Part shown: one piece after another, positions 11,393 to 21,044 of the stretch | Layout: the number at the start of each line of letters is the position of its first letter | Position numbering within the stretch: the first letter of the stretch is position 1 | Assembly: GCA_030704615.1 (NCBI GenBank) | Contig: CM060734.1 | Coordinates: 63,008,042 to 63,072,041, forward strand | Length of the DNA: 64,000 nucleotides | From: Takakia lepidozioides | Lineage: Eukaryota; Streptophyta; Takakiopsida; Takakiales; Takakiaceae | Reading direction: 5' to 3' | Program-made: the position numbers and the translations under genes | Notes under the pieces: generated by a model | What the model was told of the DNA's origin: nothing | The model's database searches: none | What the model saw: only the letters and a program-made list of their open reading frames with translations

Positions 11393-11544
11393 ATGGAGGC
11401 TATTGGTGAGGACGACCCCGACCTTCAGCTTGAGAGACCCTCGCAGAGACCCTTGCAGATGGTGTTGAGGACCCGCACCATTGTTTCCAGTTCGCAGAGC
11501 AGCGAGCAGGCGCGTGGGCGAGGGAAGGCGCGGGGGAACACCAC
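11393..11544 (+). pseudogene. ParB-like gene copy 1, exon 1 5' part
   Basis: The ATG at 11393 opens a frame (MEAIGEDDPDLQLERPSQRP) that runs into basic, Gly/Arg-rich sequence (EQARGRGKARGN) and reaches 11544, where the retrotransposon begins. The frame resumes exactly in phase at 21045-21049. Bases acaccac occur both at 11538-11544 and 21042-21048. Removing the insert and one copy of the repeat gives a continuous exon. The segment is probably disordered. Copy 2 of the gene (from 51689) also starts with a short Arg-rich exon after a palindrome array. Confidence 0.65.
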
Positions 11545-12163
11545 TGTCAAGTTAAATAAACGCAGTGTGAAACTAACTAGAATAAAGCTAGTTATTTGTA
11601 TTTAACACTTGGATTTAGTTCAAGTATTAAGTCAGGTATCAAGTTTAGCTTGACACCTGAACCATCTTATCTTCATGAGAGCGTCAGTCGTGCGGCTCAT
11701 CTCTCTCGAGTTGAGCCTGCACGACCGAGCTCCTTCACTGTTTAGAATCTGAGTGTGCTTATGAAGGGAGAATAGGTTGTTGTGGGGTGGAGTCCCCATA
11801 GCTTGGGGTGCCCCTGGCTCGACTTAATATATGAGTGATGGTGTTGTGTTTTGTGTTTCTCTGTTATCAGACATTTGAGTTTAGTTCTTTCAATCACTCG
11901 AGAGAGATGCGTAGATGGAGCAATCGGTGAGTGCCCAGGTTGCAGCGGGAGTCTCCTGCTTGTCTCTGTGCAAGTCGGGCTTTCTGGCGGGCTCCAGTCC
12001 CTCGCAGGGCAAGCTCCCCCTGTACTGCCACTCCTGAGACTCTGCTCGAGAGCTGCTGAAGTTAGGTTTAGTTAGTGATTTGAGATCAGATTTGTGCAAA
12101 AGAGAGCGTTGTTTGAGGTTTGTTCAAAATGGATTGTCTGGGGGAAATGAGGACGTAATTTAA
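11545..12163 (+). other. 5' terminal region of the methyltransferase retrotransposon
   Basis: The insertion starts TGTCAAGTTAAATAA. At 11652-11658 CTTGACA closes an inverted match to the first seven bases, so a short terminal unit of about 114 bp is possible. A TATA-like run (TTAATATATGAG) lies at about 11824-11835. No coding sequence is recognised. This should contain the 5' LTR and leader, but no matching 3' copy was found near 21 kb. Confidence 0.4.
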
Positions 12164-12883
12164 GGGCAGGTCTCTTCTCTTAGCCTGTGCACACAAGGGG
12201 ACAAGATTTATGTTTCTCAAGGAACTCAGACTGATTTGAGTGGGGAGCAATTGGACGAGTTGATTGCATACTGGGAGTCAGGCATTAGCAATAGACAACA
12301 AACTGCTGTAGTTGGCGTTGCAGGCCTCAATATTGCTTTGGACAGTCAGAACTCTGTTGGAGCTAGCAGTTCTGCAGCTGTAGGTGAAATACCAAAGTGG
12401 GTGGAAGCTAGGCTTGGAACACAGCCAAAGACAGCCCCGGGGACCAAGGTGTTCAGCCACAAGGCCGTGGTGTACTGGAGCAGAGGAGCAGGAGCTACAC
12501 AAGTTTTTGCAATCAGACATGGTTGCAGCCGGACACGCTCTGCACAAGGCAACCACAAGCAGGGGTTCATTAGCAATGACAAGTTTGTTTTGCTTGAAGG
12601 AGATGCAGTCATTCGCAACGAGGACACCCGCAACCGTCTCAAAGCTTTTGAGTTGAGAGACTGTCAGACCCTACCTTTATTTTCCTTAGTATTCAGTGAG
12701 CGGGAGATAGGGAAGTATTGCTTTTTCTCTACCTGGCAGAAAGAGGAGGAGGGTTGGTTAGAGCGAGCTACAATAGCTTGGGATAAGGTTAGTGGCAGGT
12801 TTCTGGACATAGATATACCTCCTACACCTTACCATCATGCAGAGCGAGGCACTTTGAGAGAAGTCTGGCAGTTGATAGCATAG
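12164..12883 (+). CDS. Retrotransposon ORF upstream of gag, unknown function
   Basis: An uninterrupted frame of about 215-240 codons ending at 12883; no in-frame ATG is seen at its beginning, so the start is unsure (TTG at 12236 is the first start-like codon). The N-terminus contains SGEQLDELIAYWESGISNRQ. The C-terminal two-thirds look like a compact globular domain: GATQVFAIRHGCSRTRS, KFVLLEGDAVIRNEDTRNRL, GKYCFFSTWQKEEEGWLERA. I recognise no family. Unlike the rest of the element, this frame has no internal stop. A DNA- or chromatin-binding partner for the methyltransferase is a guess only. Confidence 0.45.
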   Translation, partial: GQVSSLSLCTQGDKIYVSQGTQTDLSGEQLDELIAYWESGISNRQQTAVVGVAGLNIALDSQNSVGASSSAAVGEIPKWVEARLGTQPKTAPGTKVFSHKAVVYWSRGAGATQVFAIRHGCSRTRSAQGNHKQGFISNDKFVLLEGDAVIRNEDTRNRLKAFELRDCQTLPLFSLVFSEREIGKYCFFSTWQKEEEGWLERATIAWDKVSGRFLDIDIPPTPYHHAERGTLREVWQLIA

Positions 12884-13371
12884 ATCAAGATTAGATCTTG
12901 CTTGGTTGGGCCTCTATTCTTCCCCTCTTTCTCTTTACTATTTTCATTACTTTGTACTTGTAGTTGCCAAAGCCTCTCTTGGTGGAGGCCAATCAGTCCG
13001 GGGTTTTTGGGCTGGGATATTCTGCAGGATCAGCACTACAGATGGATTTTGGTGTGGGGGTGTTGATGTTTTGATTTCTTGTGTTTGGATCCCCCCCAAC
13101 ACCTGCATGCTTGACTGTGCGCCATGTTGATTTTGTGTGGGCGCTTGCTTTCATAGGGATCAGGCCGGATTTGATCACCGGTCAATCCTAGAGTATGTTG
13201 TCGGTGGTGAGGCTGGAGTGATGACCAGCAAGACCACCAGTGTTTCTTCTATGGTGAGGCTGGGTTGATGACCAGCCAACCATAGGAGTTCTTGCGGTGG
13301 ATGCAGGTGCAGGTGCCCTTAGCCACTGGGATATAACCTTAATCCGCAACAGGTGTACTAGAGCTTTATAG
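12884..13371 (+). other. Spacer between the first ORF and gag
   Basis: No open frame of note. Two imperfect copies of GGTGAGGCTGG(A/G)(G)TTGATGACCAGC occur at about 13206-13235 and 13252-13280, a small direct repeat. An intron or leader function is possible but not shown. Confidence 0.3.
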
Positions 13372-15636
13372 TGTCACGTGGGGGCGGTGCGGGTTGTGAG
13401 TGTCATCACTGAGTTACCCAAGGGTTTTGAGGGGAGTACGGCTACAGGCAGTAGCAGTGAGAGTGGGTTCACCAGACGAGGTATTCGTTTCAGACCACCT
13501 TCACCTCCACCCTCAACTAGTGCAGAGTTAGACACAGACTCGGAGGCTTCATCAACAGGTGTGCAGTTTTATTCGTCATTGTTGTAGGACGCCATGGAAG
13601 AGATGTATGGAGCTACCAAGGGGCCTTGTAGGTACTCTGGAGCTATGGGCACAATTGAGCTCGATGACTTTATCCAGGAGTTCGATAGCTGGTGTGATTT
13701 GCAGCAGATGCGCAATCCACAGCTGTTCACCCCATTCATGGCGTGGAAGGGACTGTTCCAGCATTTGGAAGGCCCGCCTATGGACGATTACCACGAGTTT
13801 AGGCGAGGACATGAAGCAGAGATTGAGGAGTGGAGGATGTATTGGTCACCTGACTACGTCTCCATTCCTCGAGGCACGATGCGACCAATAGCTGCATCAA
13901 CACCAATATCTCCCACTGCCAGCACTAGTAGTGGAATAAGTAGTGCCGGTACTTCTGCAGGTGGTACCAGTTCAAAAGGTGCTACTACTCCTCCTGCCAC
14001 GACTACAACACATGTGCCTAGATTCAACCCGGTGGTGGAGTTCTTCTAGGAGTTGCGGACGAACTACCAAGGCGTACGGACAAAGAAGCTGTGAAATTTG
14101 CAAGACTTCCAGCGCAAATCCAATGAGAGCTTGCGAGAGGCCTACACTCGTATGAGGCGCTTGATAAGTGTGACCCAAGGGGTTACTGAAGCTCAGGCAA
14201 TCCAGTTCGGGTATGGAATTTTGGACAAAGAGCTCAAGAGAAGGGTGTGGGATGCAACCCTGTTACAAGCAGCCCAACCCACATTAGCAGATGTGTTTCT
14301 GCTGGTTGAGCGGATTGAGCTCAACATGGTGGAGGAGCGAGTTGTTACCATTGGATTTGGCAAGGACATGCTTGCACGAGGTGCAGCTGCCAGCCAATAG
14401 GCACAAGGGACTGCCCAACAACGTGGTCAGGGGGGCAAGGTTGCCCAACCCAAATTCCATGGAGCTTACAGGGGACCTTAGGTGCAGAGGGTAGTAGCAT
14501 CTTTTGCAAGCCAACAACAACCAGGGGTGATATGTTGGACATGTGGAGGACCCCATGTCAAGAAAGATTGCCCAAAGAGTGGCAAAAGGCCGGCACAAAC
14601 ACAGCCTGCACAGTTGCAGTGTGGGCATTGTGGCAAGTATGGGCATGGAGATGCCCAGTGTTATGACTTGCACCCTGAGTTGTGGCAAGGCCAGTTCCAA
14701 GGGAACAATGGTGGCCGAGGGTGAGCTGGAGCACCTCAGAGAGGACGAGGTGGTCAGGCACGAGGTGTAGGACGAGGGCAAGCATAGTATGGCCAAGGAC
14801 GTGGAGGTCAGGGAGTTGACCAAGGCATGGCCAACCGACTTCAGCAACTAGAGCAAAGGCTTGCTGCCATGGCCATAGCTCAGGTGGTACCAGCTCCAAG
14901 ACCTGAGGGTCCACCTCTCGTTCCTCCTCAGCAGCGTCATCCCGACGGAGGAGACATGGGAGGCATGGGATTTATGTGTGGGGCAGCACTACCACTAGTG
15001 CAGGTGGAGTCTGCTGCAGCCGCCACTCGAGGAGCAGCACGAGTTCCTGAGCCACGAGGTGCAGAGGTGGAGTTAGATCCACAGCGTGGGGAGGCAAGCC
15101 GTCAGGCTAGGTTGCCTCAATCATTCATCTTGGGGGAGACAGTGTCGACGACATCCATGGCACCTAGTTCTCGCCCGACAGATACAGAGGCCATTATTGT
15201 GCCATTGGGGAGAGCTACACGTGCAGTACTGACACCTGCTGCCAAGGCTAGTGCAGCAGCCACCTCTGTGTGTCAGGCCCCACTGTTCTCGGCAACCATG
15301 ATCGCGATGCCGGGGGTAAGACCAGTGGCAGTGTTCAGACTAGCAGCAACACTCTGCGAGAATGGGGAGGTCATTTCATCTTCTGCGGAGTTAGTGGAGG
15401 GTGTAGTGGAAGAGGGATCCTCGGATTTGAGGGTCAAGACTGCCACGGCTGCGTCATGGCAAGCTGCAGCTGCCAGGTTGACGGAGCTGCCAGCTAGGCC
15501 AGTCTTTCAGCGCGCCATGATGACACCTGGAGTTGTCTTGTTAGACAACCAGGATGACATTTTCTCTTTGAGTGGACCGGCAGGCAAGAGGTACCGGCCA
15601 CGCGGGTCTTGTTGGACTCGGGAGCTCAGCCACTGA
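13372..15636 (+). pseudogene. Gag of the methyltransferase retrotransposon
   Basis: One frame, interrupted by TAG at 13585, 14047, 14398, 14479 and 14785 and TGA at 14092 and 14722, but otherwise continuous. It opens with a Ser/Pro-rich part, then a gag domain (LDDFIQEFDSWCDLQQMRNP; SNESLREAYTRMRRLISVTQ). Two zinc knuckles follow: CWTCGGPHVKKDC and CGHCGKYGHGDAQC, both C-x2-C-x4-H-x4-C. Gly/Arg/Gln-rich sequence comes next, and then a long Ala/Pro-rich tail to 15636, where the frame shifts into the protease. The particle protein would package element RNA. Confidence 0.8.
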
Positions 15637-15962
15637 TGTTGGGCAGAGTTGCTATTGCAGGTTTGGGCCTCATGGAGGCGGACATGGAGTCTTGTCCTTT
15701 CCAGATTCAGACATCTCTGGGAGGATCAGAGCAGGCTCGGGGCATGACACGGCGTGAGTTGGCCATTAGACTACAGTCAGATCATCCTATAGATGGCTCA
15801 GTGATGCGAGCTAAGGCCATTATGACAGACGCGGTCTCTTACGATGTCCTCATTGGTGGGGCAGTGTTATATCCCATGGGCTTCACCCTAGATTTTTGGC
15901 AGGAGTCAGCATCCTACAGGCCTGGATGACAGTCAAGGGATGGTTGTCGTGTACAGCTCCGT
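15609..15962 (+). pseudogene. Retrotransposon aspartic protease
   Basis: The frame starts with MLDSGAQPLMLGRVAIAGLG, the D-S-G active site of retropepsins, and continues with MTDAVSYDVLIGGAVLYPMG, the second conserved strand (hydrophobic-hydrophobic-G). A TGA at 15927 interrupts it, after which the same frame runs into the methyltransferase part. The change from the gag frame near 15.6 kb is a minus-one type step. It could be a real recoding site or decay; no slippery heptamer was identified. Confidence 0.75.
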
Positions 15963-17579
15963 GTGACATTCATTGGGGGTGCTGCTGCTGCCCAGTGGGG
16001 CAAGATGCCAACACTAGCCGCCTTCACAGCTGCAGTTAGTTGGCTTGGAGGGTTGCTGGAGGGCAATGCCCATGCAGAGGATGTGCCACCTCCAACAGAG
16101 CAGGATGACATGCATGGTACAGCAGAGTTGCCTGCCATGGTTGCTCACACTCCATTGTGGGGTATGAGCAAGGATTTGCAGCAAGCTGCTGATAGACAGG
16201 TGCAACAAGCCTGGGTAGAGGCCTTCGTACCGTCAGGAGAGGAGGAGAGTGCGGTGATTGCACCAGGACCACCTCAGTTGTTGCCATTGGACACCACACC
16301 TCTTGTGTGGCAGTGCCCGGATGAAGGCATATGCCTTTTGGACTTGTTTGGCGGGATCAGCACTGGATTGGCTGCAGTGCTGCAGGCAGGTGTACGAGTT
16401 CGACATTACCTGTATGTGAAGAAGGATGAGACTGCACGACGCGTCTCACTGCGCCATGTTGCTCAATTGGTGCAGCAGTACCCTGATTTGTTGTCAGTGT
16501 CTGCAGTTCGTGGATACCAACAAGCATTGCCAGCAGACATCTCCTTGCTGGGGGCGCATGATTTGGAGCGGGTTGGCCCTATTCACTTAGTAGTGGCAGG
16601 GTGGCCCTGCCAAGGGCTTTCATCAGCTGGGTATGACAATGGGTTACAAGACTCAAGGTCACGCCTGTTTTGGGAGATGTTGAGGGTCCTGCGCTATTTA
16701 CAGCTTCAGCAGACAGACTCTCCGGCATATATCTTGGAGAATGTGCCATTGATGGGTGATTCACGGGCCAAGGTGATGGCCAGTGTACATCAAGTGCGGT
16801 CTTGGCTTGGGTCAGCAGTGTTACTGGATGCAGCTGCAGTGGGGTCACGAGCTCATCGCCCACGAGTATGGTGGACCAACTTGATGTCACCTGCATTGCT
16901 CAAGCGTGCATTTGATGGGGTGCAACGGCCACCAAACCTGACGGTGGATAACATTTTGGACATAGGGAGGCAGTCTCAGCATGTGAGACACGATGACCGA
17001 TCACCTTTGGCAGTGGTCAATAAGGTGGGTCACCCACGAGCAACATTGCCTACACTGCTCAGCGTTCCAGGATCTCATGCTTTTCGGGATGGTGGACATG
17101 GCCTCTTGTGGGATAGCCAGTTGCAGCAATTAGTGGAGCCCAATGCTGACGAGCGCGAGCGGGCGATGGATTTTACCACTGGTACCACGGCAGTGCCATC
17201 TCTTTCTGAGGCATCACGTCGTTAGGTGTTGGGGCAAGCAATGGATCTCAATTGTTTGACCTGGATTATCAGCTTGGCTATGGCTGAGCAGCGCAGAGTA
17301 CGAAGTACACTTTCCTTGATGGTCTCCCTGCCTACCGAGACGGTACAGGTAGCGAGTGGGGGCGAACATGTGAGGACCACAAGGTGCAGGCCGTATCCAT
17401 GGCACATGTGGGAGGTGCTCGAGGTTCAGAAGGAGTTGGTAGCCAAGGCGGCCGTGATGGATGAGGTTGGGGATTTTTCTCGGGTTGAGGAGGTCCTCAA
17501 GGATGGGATGATGGGGCAAGATGAGACATTGTCACTGACAGAAGAGGCAGTGGTCATTGCTCAAGAGGTTGCAGCATAG
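15963..17579 (+). pseudogene. Cytosine-C5 DNA methyltransferase domain within pol
   Basis: A 420-codon frame to a TAG at 17223, continuing in the same frame to a TAG at 17577. C5-methyltransferase motifs appear in order. Motif I: CLLDLFGGISTGLAAVLQAG (SAM site). Motif IV: VAGWPCQGLSSAG, with the catalytic Pro-Cys. Motif VI: YILENVPLMG (Glu-Asn-Val). Motif VIII: RAHRPRVWWTN. Motifs IX/X: ERERAMDFTTGTT and, past the TAG, VLGQAMDLNCLTWI. The Pro-Cys and ENV residues are intact, so the ancestral enzyme was probably active on DNA cytosine. The spacing and the R-x-R-V-W-W form recall DNMT3-like or DRM-like enzymes more than bacterial ones; that placement is tentative. It sits between protease and RT in the same frame, so it would have been made as part of pol and cut free. 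Confidence 0.88.
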
Positions 17580-18461
17580 CAACCACGGGACGCGTCTTCT
17601 ACCTCTAAGCCTGCTGGACTCAAGGTTGCAGTCACGGAGGACAACTGGGAGCCTGATGTTGGACCTATAGTCACCGGAGGAGAAAGACGACGTATACGGC
17701 AGTTCTTGAGGGCTTACAGGAACTGCTTTGCCTTTAGTTTGAAGGACTTAGGAGCAATGAAGGGTCAAGAGATTTGCATTGAATTGGCTACTGACACGCC
17801 AATCTTTCGGAGACCCTATAGATACAGTGACATGGAGAGGTCCTTGATTCAGATGAGAACTCAGGACCTTTGGGAGGCTGGTTTGGTGGAACTATCTGGG
17901 GGAGAGTATGCTTCAGCCACAGTGATGCCAGCCAAGAAGGATGTTTATGGCAATTGGACGGAGACACGTATGTGCGGTGATTACCGGCCTGTAAATCGTC
18001 AGACCAAGTCCGATAGGTATGCCATGCCGACACCAGAGGAGATCTTTGATGCCATTGGGCATGCCAAGGTCTTTAGCACTTTGGATTTACGATCCGGATA
18101 TCACCAGTTGCCGATCAAGGAGGCGGATAAGCAGAAGACGACATTCTGGGGGATCAATGAGCACGGGAAAGATTGCCTATACCAGTGGCGGTTCTTACCA
18201 TTTGGGCTTAAGAACGCTCCTGCAGAGTTTCAGAGAGTCATGGACAAGATTCTAGCAGGGGTGGAGTTTGCTCGGTGCTACATAGATGACATCATCATCT
18301 TTAGTGTTACGGTGGAGAAGCATGAGAGACACCTTCAGGTGGTATTTGAGCGCTTGAGGGCGCACGGATTGAAGTTACATCCGGGGAAGTGCAAGTTTTT
18401 CCACAACCGGATTGAGTATCTGGGTCACATGATATATCCTGGAGGATTGGGGGTACAGTAG
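17580..18461 (+). pseudogene. Reverse transcriptase of the methyltransferase retrotransposon
   Basis: Same frame as the methyltransferase, after the TAG at 17577. RT landmarks: RMCGDYRPVNRQTKSDRYAM, FSTLDLRSGYHQLPIKEADK (first catalytic Asp), RFLPFGLKNAPAEFQRVMDK, and the intact active site RCYIDDIIIFS (Y-x-D-D). KLHPGKCKFFHNRIEYLGH precedes the thumb. A TAG at 18459 ends the open frame, but the thumb and RNase H continue in phase. The class is Ty3/gypsy, judged from F-G-L-x-N-A-P and the domain order. Confidence 0.9.
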
Positions 18462-19516
18462 ACTGAGGTAGAGGCCATTGCACAGATTCCACGCCCCATG
18501 GATGTGAGCCGAGTTTGAGCTTTCATGGGATTGGCAAACTATTATAGACGGTTTGTCAAGGGATTTAGTGCCATTGCAAAGGCTCTAACCAAGCTGACCA
18601 AGGTGGACCAGGAGTGGCAGTGGGAAGATGAGCAAGAACGAGTTTTCCAAGAGCTCAAGGCGAGGTTGACCTCGGCGCCCATCTTGAGATGACCTATCAA
18701 GGGGCGTCCTTTTCAGCTGCATACAGATTAGAGCATGCTGGGGCTTGGAGCGGTGCTCACATAGGTGGATGATGAGGGAAGAGAGTTTGTAGTGGCTTAT
18801 GCTAGTCGCTCGCTGCAGAGACTAAGTATAGCTCATATGAAGGAGAGTGCTTAGCTGCAGTGTGGGCCGTGGCACAGTTCAGGTGCTATATATATGACAA
18901 TCTCTTCACCCTTGTCACAGATCACCAGCCACTCAAGTGGTTGATGGATTCAGACAAGCTTACGGGGAAGCTTGCACGGTGGGCACTCATACTTCAAGAG
19001 TATGACTTTCAGGTTGTGCATCGACCGGGTTTGGTCAATCAGGATGCAGATGGGTTGAGTCGCAATCCATGCACGAGCCAGCAGGATGACACTGGAGCTT
19101 GGTGGCATGGTGAGACGGACGAGGAGATGGTGACCGGATGGTATGCATCTGCATTTCTGTGTATCTTGGCAGCGGAAGGCCAGGTTGGACCTGCAACAGG
19201 GATGACTGTAGATCAAGTGTCTGAGGACCCTGAGGCCAGCAATGAGCAAGGTGACGCCAAAGATATACATGAGGATTCAGCTGTGTTGGACTACCTCCGC
19301 ACTGGAGACACGACAACCACTGTGACTGCCAAGGAGAGGGATCGGATCCTACAACGAGCCAAGAGGTTCAAGTGGGAGGGGTCACACCTACTCCGAGTGT
19401 GGGAAGATGGTCGAGTGAGGATTGTGCCTCACCCAACCCAGCGGGCACGGTTAGTGCGGCATGCCCATGAGGAGTTGGGGCATTTTGGGATGCGACGCAC
19501 TCATAGTCTACTGTAG
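18462..19516 (+). pseudogene. RT thumb, RNase H and integrase zinc finger
   Basis: After 18461 the pol frame continues with MGLANYYRRFVKGFSAIAKA and the RNase H start FQLHTD, crossed by TGA at 18516 and 18690 and TAG at 18729 and 18762. The frame shifts near 18.81 kb. Then VTDHQPLKWLMDSDKLTGKL and DADGLSRN complete RNase H. An acidic linker follows, then the integrase zinc-binding part with RHAHEELGHFGMRRTHSLL (His pair). A TAG at 19514 stops this frame; QYWWRGMHTEVQQFVARC with the Cys region follows it. Confidence 0.8.
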
Positions 19517-20399
19517 GGGCAGTATTGGTGGCGTGGTATGCACACAGAGGTGCAACAGTTTGTGGCTAGGTGCATGGTGTATGACAGGGTGCGTGCTTCA
19601 TTCAACGCCCCTACTCCACAATTGCACTGGTCATCTTCCGATCATGGGATTGGGCTACAGGTGGAGTCTTGACTTCGCAGGGCCGTTGCCACTGACCATG
19701 CGCCACAACAAGTACGTGTTGGTGATGGTGGAGCACTTCTCCAAGTGGATCCAGTTGGTTCCATTGCCTGATAAGGCTAGTGAGGGAGCTGCGTATGCAT
19801 TCTTGGATTGTGTACTTAGCCGATTCGGTGCTCCAGCTGAGGTGCTCACGGACCAAGGGAGAGAGTTCTTGGGGGAGTTTCAAGCGTTGTGTGACAAGGC
19901 CTTGGTAGACCACCGCACCACTTCTCGGGATCATCCTGAGGCCGATGGCTTGGCAGAGAGGGTTGTTCGGACAGTGAAGAGGGGTTTGCGCAAGTATGGC
20001 TTGTAGAAGGGACACCTAGGAGATTGTGACCTTCAGTTACCTTGGTTAGCCATGGGCTACAGGTTCAGCAAGCAAGCATCACTTGCCTCTTTCTCACCAT
20101 ACTTTCTTCTCTTTGGCCGAGAGCCGGATTTGCCTGCATCCATTTATAGAGAAGCTGCTACAGTTCTCAACCTTGACGATCCGGACATGTGGGCACATGC
20201 ATGTGATCAGCGTGCAGAGTTGTTCAAGAAAGTCATGCCCATGGCTTTCGAGAACCTTGCCATTGCACAACATCGTGATACGTTGAGGTATGCTACCATA
20301 CGTGGTGGGGGCTATCGTCCTGGGGTTCGGAGATTTAACCTTGGTGACTATGTTTATCTGCAGCAGACTGCTCCTACGACCTTGGATGTGACTACATGA
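19517..20399 (+). pseudogene. Integrase core of the methyltransferase retrotransposon
   Basis: A frame shift near 19.6 kb leads into RWSLDFAGPLPLTMRHNKYV (first catalytic Asp in LDFAGPLP). VLTDQGREFLGEFQALCDKA holds the second Asp and HPEADGLAERVVRTVKRGL the Glu in E-A-D-G-L-A-E-R. After a TAG at 20004 the core ends with FSPYFLLFGREPDLP, a conserved sequence after the core. RRFNLGDYVYLQQTAPTTLD is the barrel near the C-terminus. A TGA at 20397 precedes the PHD part. All three acids are present, so the ancestor was a normal DDE integrase. Confidence 0.85.
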
Positions 20400-20711
20400 C
20401 GTACTATTTTGAGGGTTCAAGAGGTGTTACCCTCAGGAGTCCTGATCTTGGAGGGTCGGGATGGCATGATTTGGAAGGACCATGTGCATGATAGCGCGCC
20501 ATGTCACCTTCCAAATGTTGATGGAAAGGTTGACCCAAACCTGGCAGTGGTACCTGCAAGTTTGAGGTGCATGTTGTGTGGGTCTGCTAGAGGGGCAGCC
20601 ACCATGCTGGTGTGTGATCAATGCTCTAGAGGTTGGCATATGGGATGCTTGACTCCACCTCTTGAGATGGTTCCTGATGGGGATTGGTTATGTCTGCATT
20701 GCATTGGATAG
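20400..20711 (+). pseudogene. PHD finger at the integrase C-terminus
   Basis: Directly after the integrase barrel, in the same frame past the TGA at 20397, comes a C4HC3 PHD finger. It reads LRCMLCGSARGAATMLVCDQ, then CSRGWHMGCLTPP, then GDWLCLHCIG. The eight ligands are C-x2-C, C-x2-C, H-x2-C, C-x2-C, and the Trp before the His (GWH) is typical. PHD fingers read histone H3 tails. Many plant gypsy elements have a chromodomain at this place to steer integration; the PHD finger probably does the same job. The frame ends TAG at 20709. Confidence 0.85.
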
Positions 20712-21044
20712 TGGTAGTGGATACAACCATGGAAGGCTAACAAGAAATGCAAGGACAAGCTACTAGGAGACCTTGAAAACACGAGATCCTGGCTCAAGTT
20801 CACAGATTGCAAGACGGCGACTAACGATGGGGCTACTCTTGTACCCGGCCTCTTGGTCTATAGAGTTTGAGTACAATAGGGACAGTGATAGAGGACTTAG
20901 TACGGCTGTGGCTATTACATCTTGTAGCTATCTGGAGTTAGAGGGATCTATCCACCAGCTAGGGGGGCGATTGTGGCAGATTACTTTATTGTCCATATAT
21001 GTGGACAACGATGTAGTTGTGTAGCGATACGTATGTGCACGACA
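20712..21044 (+). other. 3' end of the methyltransferase retrotransposon
   Basis: After the PHD finger the same frame could run on through TAG codons (TGGTAGTGGATACAACCATG), but nothing is recognised. A purine run CTAGGGGGGCGA near 20960-20973 could be the polypurine tract. TGTCCATATATGTGGACA at about 20989-21006 is an 18-bp perfect inverted repeat. The element ends GACA at 21044 before the target-site repeat. Confidence 0.4.

Larger units (their letters stand above)
11545..21044 (+). mobile_element. Ty3/gypsy-type retrotransposon with C5 DNA methyltransferase and PHD finger
   Basis: A 9.5-kb insertion in exon 1 of the ParB-like gene. It begins TGTC and ends GACA, as plant LTR elements do, and is flanked by CCAC (extendable to acaccac), a target-site duplication. 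Coding order on the plus strand: a 215-codon ORF of unknown role, gag with two zinc knuckles, protease, cytosine-C5 methyltransferase, RT, RNase H, integrase, PHD finger. The copy is dead: about 18 in-frame stops and frameshifts near 15.6, 18.8 and 19.6 kb. I cannot see a matching pair of LTRs by eye. Retrotransposons carrying DNA methyltransferases are known from dinoflagellates and the charophyte Klebsormidium; this one belongs to that rare class. Confidence 0.85.

Noticed and set aside
13372-20711. TAG read as glutamine (altered genetic code) in the retrotransposon
   Set aside because: RPL26 in the same window ends with TAG at the expected place, TGA also interrupts the same frames, and frameshifts are present. 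Decay explains all of this better.
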